From contig NZ_BOQL01000049.1 in assembly GCF_018332655.1 (NCBI RefSeq), positions 62,001-126,000 of the forward strand: DNA of 64,000 nt. Reading direction: 5' to 3'. A program made the translations under genes and the position numbers. Each line of letters begins with the position of its first letter. Position 1 is the first letter of the stretch. The notes beneath the pieces were generated by a model, which saw only the letters and a program-made list of their open reading frames with translations, did not search any database and was not told the origin of the DNA. The DNA is from Actinoplanes auranticolor (GTDB lineage: Bacteria > Actinomycetota > Actinomycetes > Mycobacteriales > Micromonosporaceae). Below, one piece after another: positions 1 through 7,954 of the stretch.

Positions 1-569
1 AGTTCCGGCTCGAGGACGTCAGCCACTCCCCCGCGTTCTTCGACGTGAAGAAGCTGCGCGCGTTCAACGGCGACTACATCCGGGCCCTGGACGCCGAGGA
101 GTTCGCCGCGGTGTGCGCGCCCTGGCTGGGCGGCACCGACACCATCCCGGCACCGCCGTGGGAGCCGTCGGCCTTCGACTCCAACGTGTTCGCCGCGGTG
201 GCGCCGCTGGCGCAGACCCGCATCGCCGTGCTCAGCGAGATCGTCGACTACGTCGACTTCCTCTTCCTGACCGAGCCGGTCCGCGACGAGCAGTCGTGGA
301 ACAAGGCGATGAAGGAGGGCGCGGGCGACATCCTGGACGCCGCCGTCGCGGCGTTCGGCGCGCTGGAGACGTGGTCGGCCGAGCCGCTGAAGGCCGCCCT
401 CGAGCGGGTCGGCGAGGAGCGCGGACTCAAGCTGGGCAAGACCCAGGCCCCGGTACGCGTCGCGACGACCGGCCGCACGATCGGTCTGCCGCTGTTCGAA
501 TCGCTGGAGGTGCTGGGCCGCGAGCGGACCCTGGCCCGGCTGGCGGCGGCCCGGTCCCGCCTGGCCTGA
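1..569 (+). CDS. gltX: glutamyl-tRNA synthetase, C-terminal part (5' truncated by window edge)
   Basis: The frame is open from base 3 and reads FRLEDVSHSPAFFDVKKL followed by AFNGDYIRAL, which is the start of the anticodon-binding region of bacterial glutamyl-tRNA synthetase. The enzyme charges tRNA(Glu) in the cytoplasm. Only about the last 188 residues are present; the class I catalytic core (HIGH and KMSKS motifs) lies outside the window. The end, VLGRERTLARLAAARSRLA, is a usual GltX tail. A GTG at 45 is internal and not a start. A perfect GC-rich hairpin follows 18 bases after the stop. Identity rests on sequence recognition of the C-terminal domain and is fairly secure. Confidence 0.88.
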   Translation, partial: FRLEDVSHSPAFFDVKKLRAFNGDYIRALDAEEFAAVCAPWLGGTDTIPAPPWEPSAFDSNVFAAVAPLAQTRIAVLSEIVDYVDFLFLTEPVRDEQSWNKAMKEGAGDILDAAVAAFGALETWSAEPLKAALERVGEERGLKLGKTQAPVRVATTGRTIGLPLFESLEVLGRERTLARLAAARSRLA

Positions 570-586
570 GGTTTCGTGACCATTTC

Positions 587-622
587 GGTACGCGCGCGCC
601 CGGATCACGGCGCGCGCGTACC
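587..622 (+). terminator. perfect 14-bp hairpin after gltX
   Basis: GGTACGCGCGCGCC (587-600) and GGCGCGCGCGTACC (609-622) are exact inverted repeats with an 8-base loop. There is no T-tract, so this is a GC-hairpin terminator of the kind common in actinomycetes, or a transcript-end stabiliser. It sits between gltX and an unrelated gene. Confidence 0.6.
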
Positions 623-918
623 CCACCAGGCAACGTCCTGGCCAGTTCAGCCCGTCAAAGGGGTATGAACGTCAGCAGCACGGGTGACCGGAACCCCCTC
701 GGCTTGCCCTCGCTGGGTACTATGCGCCCGCTGATCAGCGGCCACGGTTCACCGATGCAGTCGATCCCAGATAGCTCCAATTCGTCCCGGTCCGAGATGC
801 GGCCGAGACCATCTGCGGGGAAGCTGTGAGAACTGGGCCGTGCCGGCGACGGGTCCTTTCCGGGGCGCGCCGATCCGGTCGGCGCACGTATGTATCCACG
901 GGGCGGGGAGGCCGGACG
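623..918. other. gap between gltX hairpin and next gene; no convincing gene
   Basis: About 300 bases without a supported gene. A TACTAT at 717-722 could be a -10 element for the gene at 919, but no matching -35 is evident. A short open frame starting ATG at 664 behind an AAGGGG (56 codons) has no recognisable features and was not called. Confidence 0.4.
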
Positions 919-1620
919 GTGGTTCAAGGGGTGATCGCCCGATTGCTGTCGGCGACCGGGATGCTCGCGGCGAGTGTCGTGCTGAGTGCGGGAGTGGCTC
1001 CGGCCGGCGCCGCGCAGGCCGCACCGGTCCGGCTGACCGCCGATGCCGCACTGGCCGCGCCCAAGGCGCCGGCCCGGCCCACGGCGGTGCAGATCGCCGG
1101 CAAGTTCCCCGGCGGCACCTTGACGGTGCAGCAGAGCGAGAAGCCGGATCTGTTCAAGGCGCTGCTCAGCGAGGTCAGCTGGCTGGCCACCACGGCACCG
1201 ACCACCTCCAAGCCGGAGGCGAAGAAGCTCGGTCCCAAGTTCACGGTCACGGTGCTGATCAAGGACAAGGCCAACCAGGTCTACGACCTCTACCCGAACG
1301 CCGCCGGTGGCCCGCGCGCGTTCCGGCCGGCCAAGCAGCCGACCGGCAAGAAGACCGCCGGCTGGTTCTACGGGCGGCTCACCATGTCGGAGTCGCTGCG
1401 CCTGAGCGGTGTGCCGCTCAAGGAGAAGCCGGACGTGGTCAGTGGCGGCATCGGCGGCGGCATCGGCGAGGACGTGCAGGCCGAGGCGCTGGACCCGGTC
1501 GAGGGCGTGAACGACGTGCTCGCCGACGTGCGCCGGCTGTTCCTGCTCAACGGCGCCGTCCTGCTCACCATCCTGCTGGGCCTGGGCGGCATCGCGTACC
1601 TGATCCGCCGCCGGGTCTGA
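919..1620 (+). CDS. secreted, C-terminally membrane-anchored protein of unknown function
   Basis: About 233 residues. I chose GTG 919 because GGGGAG (905-910) lies 8 bases upstream and the next residues form a signal peptide: a hydrophobic stretch LLSATGMLAASVVLSAGVA ending in AQAA. A lysine-rich extracytoplasmic domain follows. Near the end comes a Gly-rich linker (GGIGGGIGED), then one transmembrane helix (LFLLNGAVLLTILLGLGGI) closed by the positive stop-transfer tail RRRV. The layout is that of an exported protein held in the membrane by its C terminus. I do not recognise a family. It converges on the membrane-protein gene at 1623, only 2 bases away. Confidence 0.7.
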   Translation: MVQGVIARLLSATGMLAASVVLSAGVAPAGAAQAAPVRLTADAALAAPKAPARPTAVQIAGKFPGGTLTVQQSEKPDLFKALLSEVSWLATTAPTTSKPEAKKLGPKFTVTVLIKDKANQVYDLYPNAAGGPRAFRPAKQPTGKKTAGWFYGRLTMSESLRLSGVPLKEKPDVVSGGIGGGIGEDVQAEALDPVEGVNDVLADVRRLFLLNGAVLLTILLGLGGIAYLIRRRV

Positions 1621-1622
1621 CC

Positions 1623-2387
1623 TCAACCGGCCGGACGCACCGGGACCCGCAGGATCGGGCAGTCGGAAGCGGGCGGATTGCAGCGCTCGCCCACCCCGAA
1701 AGCGTCCGGCAGCCGGTCGTCGGTGGCGGCCTGTGCCACCTCCACCGTCGTCAGCGGCGGTTCTCCCCGCTCGGCGTCGCCGGTGCCACGCTCACCGGTG
1801 GCCATCACCACCACCGTGCGGCCGTCGACCACCCGGCGGGCGATCACCTCGTTGATCTGCCAGTCGACGTCGCCGGTGTCGGCGTAGCGGGCGTACTCGA
1901 TGCCCGCCCGGGTCCGGTCGGGCAGGGCGCAGGCATCCGGCTCGGCCTGCACGGGCAGGCAGAGCCCGGCCGGCGCGTCGTAGACGGCGACCTCGACCAG
2001 ACCCCGCGGCTCGCCGTCCCCGTTCAGCACCGCGTACTGCCGCCAGCCGGTGCCCGAGGCCGGCGGGCGCGGGACGATGCGGTAGCCCTTCGCGTCGACC
2101 GGCGGCGCCAGCACGGACAGCACCGGGTCGAGCACGGCGGAGGGGCGGGGCTGCGGCACGGCCACCGCGGCGGTCGAGCGCGGCTTGTGGCCGGGCAGCA
2201 GAACATTGGTGAGGGCGAAGCCGAGCAGCACCACCAGGACCACCGCGATCACGCCGGCCAGCAGCACCCGCCCGGCGCGGCGGCGGCGCAGGCGGTCGGC
2301 CCGCCGGTTGATGTCAGGGACCGCGTCCCCGGGCGGCGGCTCGCTGTCGCAGGCCTTCTCCAGCACCGCGGTGAGCAGGGCGCTCAT
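1623..2387 (-). CDS. single-pass membrane protein coupled to sigma-like gene (possible anti-sigma role)
   Basis: About 254 residues. It begins MSALLTAVLEKACDSEPPPGD, followed by an Arg-rich stretch and a transmembrane helix around residues 50-70 (VLLAGVIAVVLVVLLGFAL), then a large extracytoplasmic domain with three or four cysteines near the C terminus. The ATG (2387-2385) overlaps the TGA of the sigma-like gene (2386-2384) as ATGA, so the two are translationally coupled. A cytoplasmic N terminus, one helix and an external domain next to a sigma-like gene suggest a membrane-bound regulator of that factor. No zinc-anti-sigma HxxxCxxC motif is visible, so this is inference from position. Confidence 0.68.
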   Translation of the reverse strand: MSALLTAVLEKACDSEPPPGDAVPDINRRADRLRRRRAGRVLLAGVIAVVLVVLLGFALTNVLLPGHKPRSTAAVAVPQPRPSAVLDPVLSVLAPPVDAKGYRIVPRPPASGTGWRQYAVLNGDGEPRGLVEVAVYDAPAGLCLPVQAEPDACALPDRTRAGIEYARYADTGDVDWQINEVIARRVVDGRTVVVMATGERGTGDAERGEPPLTTVEVAQAATDDRLPDAFGVGERCNPPASDCPILRVPVRPAG

Positions 2388-2905
2388 CGCGCGTCCACCG
2401 GCCGGGCGGCGGCCAGCAGGCTCTCGAACGCGCCGAGGCCCTCGGCCTCGAAGGCCAGCACCCGGCTGTCGTCCAGATCCAGCGCGTCGGCGGTCTCGTC
2501 GATGGCCAGGCCGCAGAAGTGCCGCAGCACCAGCACGGCCCGGCAACGCGGGCTGAGACTGTGCAGCGCGTCCAGCACCAGCACGGTGTGCACGGCGTCG
2601 ACCTCGGCGGGCGCGGTGGCGAGCTGGAGCTGACCGCCGCCCGAGGCCCGGTCGGCCGGGACCGGTTCGGTGAGCAGGGCCGGCTCCGGAGCGACGAAGA
2701 CGTGCTCGCGCCGACCCCGGGGCTTCTTGAAGGCGGCCATCAGATCGGCGTACGCCCACAGGTCCGGTTCGGTGATGTCGGGATCGGCGAGCACCCGGGC
2801 CAGCGTGGTGCGGGCCAGCTCGTCGGCGAGCGCCCAGTCGCCGCACATCAGGAACGCGGCGCGGCGCAGCTGGATGTACCGCTCCAGAACGTACCCGTCG
2901 GACAT
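2384..2905 (-). CDS. sigma-70 (ECF, SigE-family-like) protein with an unusually acidic region 4
   Basis: About 173 residues. ATG 2905 follows AGAGG on the minus strand. The N-terminal half (YVLERYIQLRRAAFLMCGDWALADELARTTL) is a region-2-like helix bundle. The C-terminal half (DALHSLSPRCRAVLVLRHFCGLAIDETADAL) matches sigma region 4. The expected recognition helix, normally rich in Thr, Lys and Arg (GTVKSxxxRALxxLR), here reads LDDSRVLAFEAEGLGAF and is acidic, so sequence-specific -35 binding is doubtful. The downstream coupled gene encodes a membrane protein, as in sigma/anti-sigma pairs. It could be a degenerate sigma factor or a regulator that no longer binds a -35 element. Confidence 0.72.
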   Translation of the reverse strand: MSDGYVLERYIQLRRAAFLMCGDWALADELARTTLARVLADPDITEPDLWAYADLMAAFKKPRGRREHVFVAPEPALLTEPVPADRASGGGQLQLATAPAEVDAVHTVLVLDALHSLSPRCRAVLVLRHFCGLAIDETADALDLDDSRVLAFEAEGLGAFESLLAAARPVDAR

Positions 2906-2952
2906 AAGCCTCTTTATAGGCCACGGCCCGCGGGCAGCGATGCGAAACGGCG

Positions 2953-3516
2953 TCACGTGCCGCTAACGGTGACCTCCACCAGCCGTACCAGGTCGTCCAG
3001 GTCGGCGTCGAACTCGGCCGCCGCGTCGTCGTGGTGGGCCGCCTCGTCGGAGGGCAGGCCCCCGGTCACCTCACCGACGGTGTAGCCGAGCAGGAACGCG
3101 CAGATCATCCGGGTGAGCCGGGGCACCTGCTCCCCCGGTACGCCGGCGTCGTGCAGGCAGCCGCGCAGGGCGGCGGTGAGCCAGGAGGCGGAGGCGCCGG
3201 CGGAGCGGCGGTTCAGCAGCAACGGGTACGCGCCGGGGTGCGCCCGGGACAACGCCCGTACCGCCCGGCCCAGGGCGCGCAGGCGCTGCCGCCAGTCGAT
3301 GTCGCCGGGGTCGTCGCCGTATTCGGTGCCCAGTTCCAGGTGCAGCAGGTCGACGAGCCCGTCGAGCAGGGCGTCCTTGCCGCCGACGTACGGATAGAGG
3401 GCCATGGAGGTGAGCCCGACCCGTTCGGCGACGGCGCGCATGGACATGGCGCCGAGGCCGTGTTCGTCGACGAGGGCCAACGCCTGGTCGAGGATGAGCC
3501 GTCTCTTGTCGTCCAC
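2953..3516 (-). CDS. TetR/AcrR-family transcriptional regulator
   Basis: About 187 residues from GTG 3516; an in-frame upstream start at 3570 would add 18 Arg-rich residues. The N terminus DDKRRLILDQALALVDEHGL, then GAMSMRAVAERVGLTSMALYPYVGGKDALLDGLVD, is a canonical TetR helix-turn-helix, followed by a helical ligand-binding domain of the type seen in tetracycline-repressor-like actinomycete regulators. It lies 47 bases upstream of the sigma-like gene on the same strand, so co-transcription is possible. No operator palindrome was evident near the start. The ligand and target are unknown. Confidence 0.82.
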   Translation of the reverse strand: MDDKRRLILDQALALVDEHGLGAMSMRAVAERVGLTSMALYPYVGGKDALLDGLVDLLHLELGTEYGDDPGDIDWRQRLRALGRAVRALSRAHPGAYPLLLNRRSAGASASWLTAALRGCLHDAGVPGEQVPRLTRMICAFLLGYTVGEVTGGLPSDEAAHHDDAAAEFDADLDDLVRLVEVTVSGT

Positions 3517-3608
3517 GGCCCCACGGTGCCGAGACCGGCCGGGAGATGGGGCGGAACGGGCCCGCCACACCGCAGTCGGTCACCCCCAGGGGTGAGCGGG
3601 ATCCCGGC

Positions 3609-3842
3609 TCAGCACCAGCGGCCGGGCGGACGGCCCCGGCTCACGGCCCGGCGGCGGGGGCGGACCGCGCCGTGCAGGTGGGCACCGGCCCAGCCACGCA
3701 GCTCGGTGCGGCAGCCGACCCGGTGCGGGACGTCGTCGACCGGTTCCTCGCCGGTCTGGGCGGAGGCGGCCGGGGGAAGCGGCTCCTCCGCGGCGACCTG
3801 CTCCGCGTCGGCGTACAGCCGGCTGTCCTCGCGTTCCGTCAT
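3609..3842 (-). CDS. small Arg-rich hypothetical protein
   Basis: A 77-codon frame starting MTEREDSRLYADAEQVAAEEPLPP, with GAGAGG about 12 bases before ATG 3842. The first half is acidic (EDSRLYADAEQVAAEE), the second Arg- and His-rich (GAHLHGAVRPRRRAVSRG). No family is recognised. The acidic-then-basic layout and the ribosome binding site make it a plausible small protein, but overlapping frames are open as well, so support is limited. It is divergent from fasR across about 296 bases. Confidence 0.35.
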   Translation of the reverse strand: MTEREDSRLYADAEQVAAEEPLPPAASAQTGEEPVDDVPHRVGCRTELRGWAGAHLHGAVRPRRRAVSRGRPPGRWC

Positions 3843-4005
3843 CCCCTGCCCCCTCTCCTGCCCGCCGTCCGGACTACCCGGTCTCATCGGCACCGTGCTG
3901 CCCGTCATTAATCCCCGCACCGACGAGTCGTGTGGTGCTAGGACGACACCCTGCCAGGTCACCGACCGAAATCGCGGTGAAGGCGCACCGCTATATCGGA
4001 CAAAT

Positions 4006-4018
4006 AACCCAAAGGGTT
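4006..4018. promoter_or_regulatory. AACCC-AAA-GGGTT inverted repeat upstream of fasR
   Basis: A 13-base inverted repeat in an A/T-rich island (TATAT at 3992-3996, AAATAACCCAAAGGGTTCA) about 120 bases before fasR. The low G+C compared with the surroundings suggests a promoter or operator in this 296-base divergent region (3843-4138), which otherwise holds no gene I can support. Confidence 0.35.
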
Positions 4019-4138
4019 CAGGTGAAGAAAGCTCGGCAACCGCGCGGAACGGTACAGCCAGCAGGCCCGTCCCGGCCATGTGAAGACATGCCAGGCACCG
4101 GCGCCCGCCCCTGAGCCGGGCCGTGACAGGCTGGCCGG

Positions 4139-5335
4139 GTGGCAGAGGAGGCGAAATCCAGCGGTACGGCCAAACGCCCCCCGCTGGCCGCGACCCTGCG
4201 CCGGGTCGAGCGCCGCGCCGGAGCCCTGGCCAGCGCCAGCGTCGCCCGGATGGACGAGACCCTGCCCTGGTTCCGGGCCCTGCCGGCCGACCAGCGCTCG
4301 TGGGTCATGCTGGTCGCCCAGGCCGGCGTCCGGTCGCTGGTCGAGTGGCTGCGCTCCGGCGGCACCGCGGCCGGCACCCAGGAGATCTCCGACGAGGTCT
4401 TCGCCGCCGCCCCGCGCGCTCTGGCCCGCTCGATCACGCTGACCCAGACCGTCGCCCTCATCAAGGTGACCATCGACGTGGCCGAGGCCGAGGTGACCAG
4501 CCTGGCCGCGGCCGGCGAGGAGGAGGCCCTGGCGGTGGCCATCCTCAAGTTCTCCCGGGAGATCGCCTTCTCGGCCGCCCGGGTCTACGCCCGCGCCGCC
4601 GAGTCCCGCGGCGCGTGGGACGCCCGGCTGCAGGCCCTGCTGGTCGACGCCCTGCTGCGCGGCGACTCCTCCGACGTGCTGGCCAGCCGCGCCGCCGCCC
4701 TGGGCTGGGCCGACGCGCCGCCGGTGGCGGTGGTCGTGGGGCGTACCCCCGGCGGCGACATCACCGCGGTGCTGCACGCCGTCTACCGGGCCGCCCGGCG
4801 GGCCCGGGTCGAGGTCATCGGCGGGGTGCACGGCGACCGGCTGGTCGTCGTGCTCGGCGGGGTCGCCGACCCGCTGGTCGCCGCCGGGCACCTGGCGGCG
4901 AGCTTCGGCGAGGGACCGATCGTGGTGGGCCCGGCCGTCCCGTCGCTGGACCAGGCCACCGAGTCGGCCCGGGCCGCGCTGGCCGGCTTCCGGGCGGCGC
5001 GCGCCTGGCCCGGCGCCCCGAACCCGGTGGCCGCCGACGACCTGCTGCCGGAACGCGCCATGGCCGGGGACTCCGAGGCCCGGCGCGCGCTGCGGCACGA
5101 CGTCTACGGCGCACTGTCCCGCGCGGGCGGCGGACTGCTCGAGACCCTGGACGCCTTCTTCGCGGCCGGCGGTGTGCTCGAGAGCGCCGCCCGGGAGCTC
5201 TTCGTGCACCCCAACACCGTGCGGTACCGCCTCAAAAGGGTCGCCGAGGTGACCAGCCTGTCGCCGCTGGACGGCCGGGACGCGTTCGCGCTGCGGATGG
5301 CCCTGACCATCGGGCGCCTCGATCCTGCGAGCTAA
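4139..5335 (+). CDS. fasR: PucR-family activator of fatty acid synthesis (FasR-like)
   Basis: 398 residues from GTG 4139. The C terminus (about 335-395) carries the PucR-type helix-turn-helix: LLETLDAFFAAGGVLESAAREL followed by FVHPNTVRYRLKRVAEVT. The central part is a degenerate GGDEF-like PucR middle domain (VAVVVGRTPGGD onward). In Streptomyces a PucR-like gene, fasR, lies directly before fabD-fabH-acpP-fabF and activates that operon; the same order occurs here, 120 bases before fabD on the same strand. The function therefore follows from family plus conserved position. DNA binding at the repeat at 5416-5432 is inference. Confidence 0.88.
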   Translation: MAEEAKSSGTAKRPPLAATLRRVERRAGALASASVARMDETLPWFRALPADQRSWVMLVAQAGVRSLVEWLRSGGTAAGTQEISDEVFAAAPRALARSITLTQTVALIKVTIDVAEAEVTSLAAAGEEEALAVAILKFSREIAFSAARVYARAAESRGAWDARLQALLVDALLRGDSSDVLASRAAALGWADAPPVAVVVGRTPGGDITAVLHAVYRAARRARVEVIGGVHGDRLVVVLGGVADPLVAAGHLAASFGEGPIVVGPAVPSLDQATESARAALAGFRAARAWPGAPNPVAADDLLPERAMAGDSEARRALRHDVYGALSRAGGGLLETLDAFFAAGGVLESAARELFVHPNTVRYRLKRVAEVTSLSPLDGRDAFALRMALTIGRLDPAS

Positions 5336-5415
5336 ATCACCGGACTCCCCGATCCGGCCGACGCCACCGGAAGAGCCCCGATATCATGCCTAATCTGGGC
5401 GAAATATGGGGGTGT

Positions 5416-5432
5416 TTGTAGGAAAGCTACAA
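5416..5432. promoter_or_regulatory. TTGTAG-N5-CTACAA inverted repeat upstream of fabD (candidate FasR site)
   Basis: TTGTAG (5416-5421) and CTACAA (5427-5432) are exact inverted half-sites separated by GAAAG, in an A/T-rich island between fasR and fabD. Position and symmetry fit an operator for the FasR activator. I cannot compare it with mapped FasR sites here. Confidence 0.45.
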
Positions 5433-5500
5433 CGCCGGTCGTAGGGTTTGGTCCCGTGCAGCAACCCCGGAACGAGCCGGCATCCGGAAGAGTCGACCCC

Positions 5501-6673
5501 GTGCTCGCCGTACTCTCGCCCGGCCAGGGTTCCCAGAAGCCCGGCTTCCTCTCCGGATGGCTCGACCTGCCCGGGGCCGAGGCCCGGCTCACGTGGTGGT
5601 CCGCGCTCGCCGGCGTCGACCTGATCCACCTCGGCACCGAGGCCGACGCGGACGACATCAAGGACACCGCCCGCACCCAGCCGCTGCTGGTCGCCGCGTC
5701 CCTGCTGGCCGCCGAGCACCTGCCCCTGCACGACGTCGCCCTGGTCGCCGGGCACAGCGTCGGTGAGCTCGGCGCCGCCGCCCTCGCCGGGGTGCTGTCC
5801 GCCGAGTCCGCCATCACCCTCGCCGGGATCCGCGGGCGCGAGATGGCCGCCGCCTGCGCGCTCGAGGCCACCGGCATGAGCGCCGTGCTGGGCGGCGACC
5901 CCGACGAGGTGATCGCCGCGATCGAGCACCACGGGCTCTACCCGGCCAACCGCAACGGCGCCGGCCAGATCGTCGTCGCCGGGGCGCTGGACGCGCTGGC
6001 CAAGTTCGCCGCCGAGCCGCCGGCCAAGGCCCGGGTCATTCCGCTGAAAGTCGCCGGGGCGTTCCACACGCCGTACATGGCGCCGGCCGAGCGGGCCCTC
6101 GGTGCCGTCGCCGCCGGCGTGCCGGTCGGCGACCCGGCCCGGATCCTGCTGTCCGACCTGGACGGCGCCGCCGTCAACCACGGCCGTGAGATGCTGCGCC
6201 GCCTGGTCCGCCAGGTCACCGCCCCGGTCCGCTGGGACCTGGTGCTGCGCAACCTGCGCGACCTGGGCGTCACCGGCATCATCGAGCTGCCCCCGGCCGG
6301 CACCCTGGCCGGCCTGGCCAAACGCGAGCTCAAGGGCGACAACGCCCCGGAGATCGTCACCCTCAACACGCCGGACGACCTGAGCGCCGCCCGCGACCTC
6401 ATCGCGCGGCACGGCACCGTCTCCACCCACGAACCCACCCCGCTGTTCCGGGTCGTGGTGGCCCCCAGCGCCGGGCTGTTCCAGCCCGCCGAGGGTCTGG
6501 CCGAAGGCGTGGACCTGCGTCAGGGCCAGGTCGTCGGCCAGGTGGTCACCCGGCAGGGACCGGTCGAGGTCAGCGCCCACGCCGCCGGGGTCCTCACCGA
6601 GTGGCTCGCCCACCACGACGACCCGGTGGCCCCGGGCCGGCCGGTGGCCCGCATCGGCGGGCCGCAGCAGTGA
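5501..6673 (+). CDS. fabD: malonyl-CoA:ACP transacylase with C-terminal biotin-carrier-like domain
   Basis: It transfers malonyl from CoA to acyl carrier protein for fatty acid elongation. I prefer GTG 5501 because GGAAGAG lies 8 bases upstream and the product then starts MLAVLSPGQGSQ, aligned with other FabDs; GTG 5456 would add 15 residues. The active-site Ser86 is in GHSVGE and the His189 in AGAFHTPY. Residues 1-about 305 are a complete FabD. Residues about 316-386 form an extra domain (VVAPSAGLF...GQVVGQV...VEVSAHAAGVLTEWL...DPVAPGRPVARI) that resembles a biotinyl/lipoyl carrier fold, but the EAMKM lysine is replaced (TRQGPVEV). Most FabDs are about 300-315 residues long. It is the first structural gene of the fab operon. 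Confidence 0.92.
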   Translation: MLAVLSPGQGSQKPGFLSGWLDLPGAEARLTWWSALAGVDLIHLGTEADADDIKDTARTQPLLVAASLLAAEHLPLHDVALVAGHSVGELGAAALAGVLSAESAITLAGIRGREMAAACALEATGMSAVLGGDPDEVIAAIEHHGLYPANRNGAGQIVVAGALDALAKFAAEPPAKARVIPLKVAGAFHTPYMAPAERALGAVAAGVPVGDPARILLSDLDGAAVNHGREMLRRLVRQVTAPVRWDLVLRNLRDLGVTGIIELPPAGTLAGLAKRELKGDNAPEIVTLNTPDDLSAARDLIARHGTVSTHEPTPLFRVVVAPSAGLFQPAEGLAEGVDLRQGQVVGQVVTRQGPVEVSAHAAGVLTEWLAHHDDPVAPGRPVARIGGPQQ

Positions 6674-6704
6674 CCACGTCCGTCGCGAACGAAGGAGCAA
6701 CACG

Positions 6705-7655
6705 ATGACCGCGGGTTCCCGCATCGTCGCGATGGGCCACTACCAGCCCTCGCGCATCGTCACCAACGACGACCTGGCCAAGATCGTCAACACCAACGAC
6801 GCGTGGATCCGCGACCGGGTCGGCATCGCCGAGCGCCGCATCGCCGACGCCGAGTCGGTCGCCGACATGGCCACGTTCGCCGCGGAGAAGGCCCTGGCCG
6901 GCTCCGGGCTGAGCGCCGCCGACATCGACATGGTCGTCGTGGCCACCTGCTCCTCCATCGACCGCTGCCCCAACGTGGCCACCCGGGTCGCCGCCCGGCT
7001 GGGCATCACCGCCCCGGCGGCGATGGACCTCAACACCGCCTGCTCCGGCTTCTCGTACGCCCTGGGCACGGCCGACCACGCGATCCGGGCGGGCGCCAGC
7101 CGCAACGCCATCGTGATCGGCGCGGAGAAGCTGTCCGACGTCACCGACTGGACCGACCGCACCACCGCCGTGCTCTTCGGCGACGGCGCCGGGGCGGCCG
7201 TGGTCTCCGCGGTCCCCGACGGCGAGCAGGCCGGCATCGGTCCGGTGCTCTGGGGCTCGGCCCCGGACAAGGGCGACGTGCTGCGCATCGAGGGCTGGCA
7301 GCCGTACATCAAGCAGGAGGGCCAGATCGTCTTCCGCTGGGCCACCACCGCGCTGGCCCCGTTCGCGCTGCAGGCGTGCGAGCGGGCAGGCGTCCGGCCG
7401 GAGGAGCTCGCCGCCTTCGTGCCGCACCAGGCCAACACCCGCATCATCGACGGCATCGTCAAGCGCCTGGGCCTCGGCCCGGACGTCGTCATCGCCAAGG
7501 ACCTGGTCGAGTCCGGCAACACCTCCGCGGCGAGCGTGCCGCTGGCCCTGTCCAAGCTGGTCGAGCGCCGCGAGGTGCCCTCGGGCGCCCCGGTCCTGCT
7601 CTTCGGCTTCGGCGGCGGCCTCACGTACGCGGGTCAGGTCATCCGCTGCCCGTAA
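6705..7655 (+). CDS. fabH: beta-ketoacyl-ACP synthase III
   Basis: 316 residues. It condenses a starter acyl-CoA with malonyl-ACP to begin each fatty acid; in actinomycetes branched starters are usual. The catalytic triad is visible: Cys113 in NTACSGF, His241 in VPHQANTRI and Asn272 in ESGNTSAA. GAAGGAG precedes the ATG with good spacing. It starts 31 bases after fabD in the same operon. A closing glycine-rich motif (LLFGFGGGLTYAG) matches the family. Length and motifs are normal. Confidence 0.96.
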   Translation: MTAGSRIVAMGHYQPSRIVTNDDLAKIVNTNDAWIRDRVGIAERRIADAESVADMATFAAEKALAGSGLSAADIDMVVVATCSSIDRCPNVATRVAARLGITAPAAMDLNTACSGFSYALGTADHAIRAGASRNAIVIGAEKLSDVTDWTDRTTAVLFGDGAGAAVVSAVPDGEQAGIGPVLWGSAPDKGDVLRIEGWQPYIKQEGQIVFRWATTALAPFALQACERAGVRPEELAAFVPHQANTRIIDGIVKRLGLGPDVVIAKDLVESGNTSAASVPLALSKLVERREVPSGAPVLLFGFGGGLTYAGQVIRCP

Positions 7656-7710
7656 GACCGGCAGCAGTCCGCCCGCGAGTTTTCCCCACCATCGAGAGGA
7701 ACCACCGAAC

Positions 7711-7953
7711 ATGGCTACCCGCGCTGAGATCACTTCCGGCCTCGCCGAGATCCTCGAGGAGGTCGCCGGGGTGAACCCGGACGACGTCGCCGAGGAGAAG
7801 TCCTTCACCGACGACCTGGACGTCGACTCGCTGTCCATGGTCGAGGTCGTGGTGGCCGCCGAGGAGAAGTTCGGCGTCAAGATCCCCGACAACGAGGTCC
7901 AGAACCTCAAGACCGTCGGCGACGCCGTCTCCTTCATCGAGGCGAACCACTGA
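7711..7953 (+). CDS. acpP: acyl carrier protein
   Basis: 80 residues, acidic. The phosphopantetheine site is Ser40 in DLDVDSLSMVEVV, the canonical D-S-L motif. It carries the growing acyl chain as a thioester between FabD, FabH and FabF. GAGAGGAA lies upstream of the ATG. It sits 55 bases after fabH and one base before fabF, which fits coupled expression. Confidence 0.97.
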   Translation: MATRAEITSGLAEILEEVAGVNPDDVAEEKSFTDDLDVDSLSMVEVVVAAEEKFGVKIPDNEVQNLKTVGDAVSFIEANH

Positions 7954-7954
7954 C

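Noticed and set aside
664..829. Possible 56-codon gene behind AAGGGG
   Set aside because: No recognisable feature; the product is short and Ser/Arg/Pro-rich.
655..1626. Minus-strand frame of 323 codons opposite the gene at 919
   Set aside because: Composition is Gln/Arg/Gly-rich without domains; the plus-strand gene has a signal peptide, a membrane helix and a ribosome binding site.
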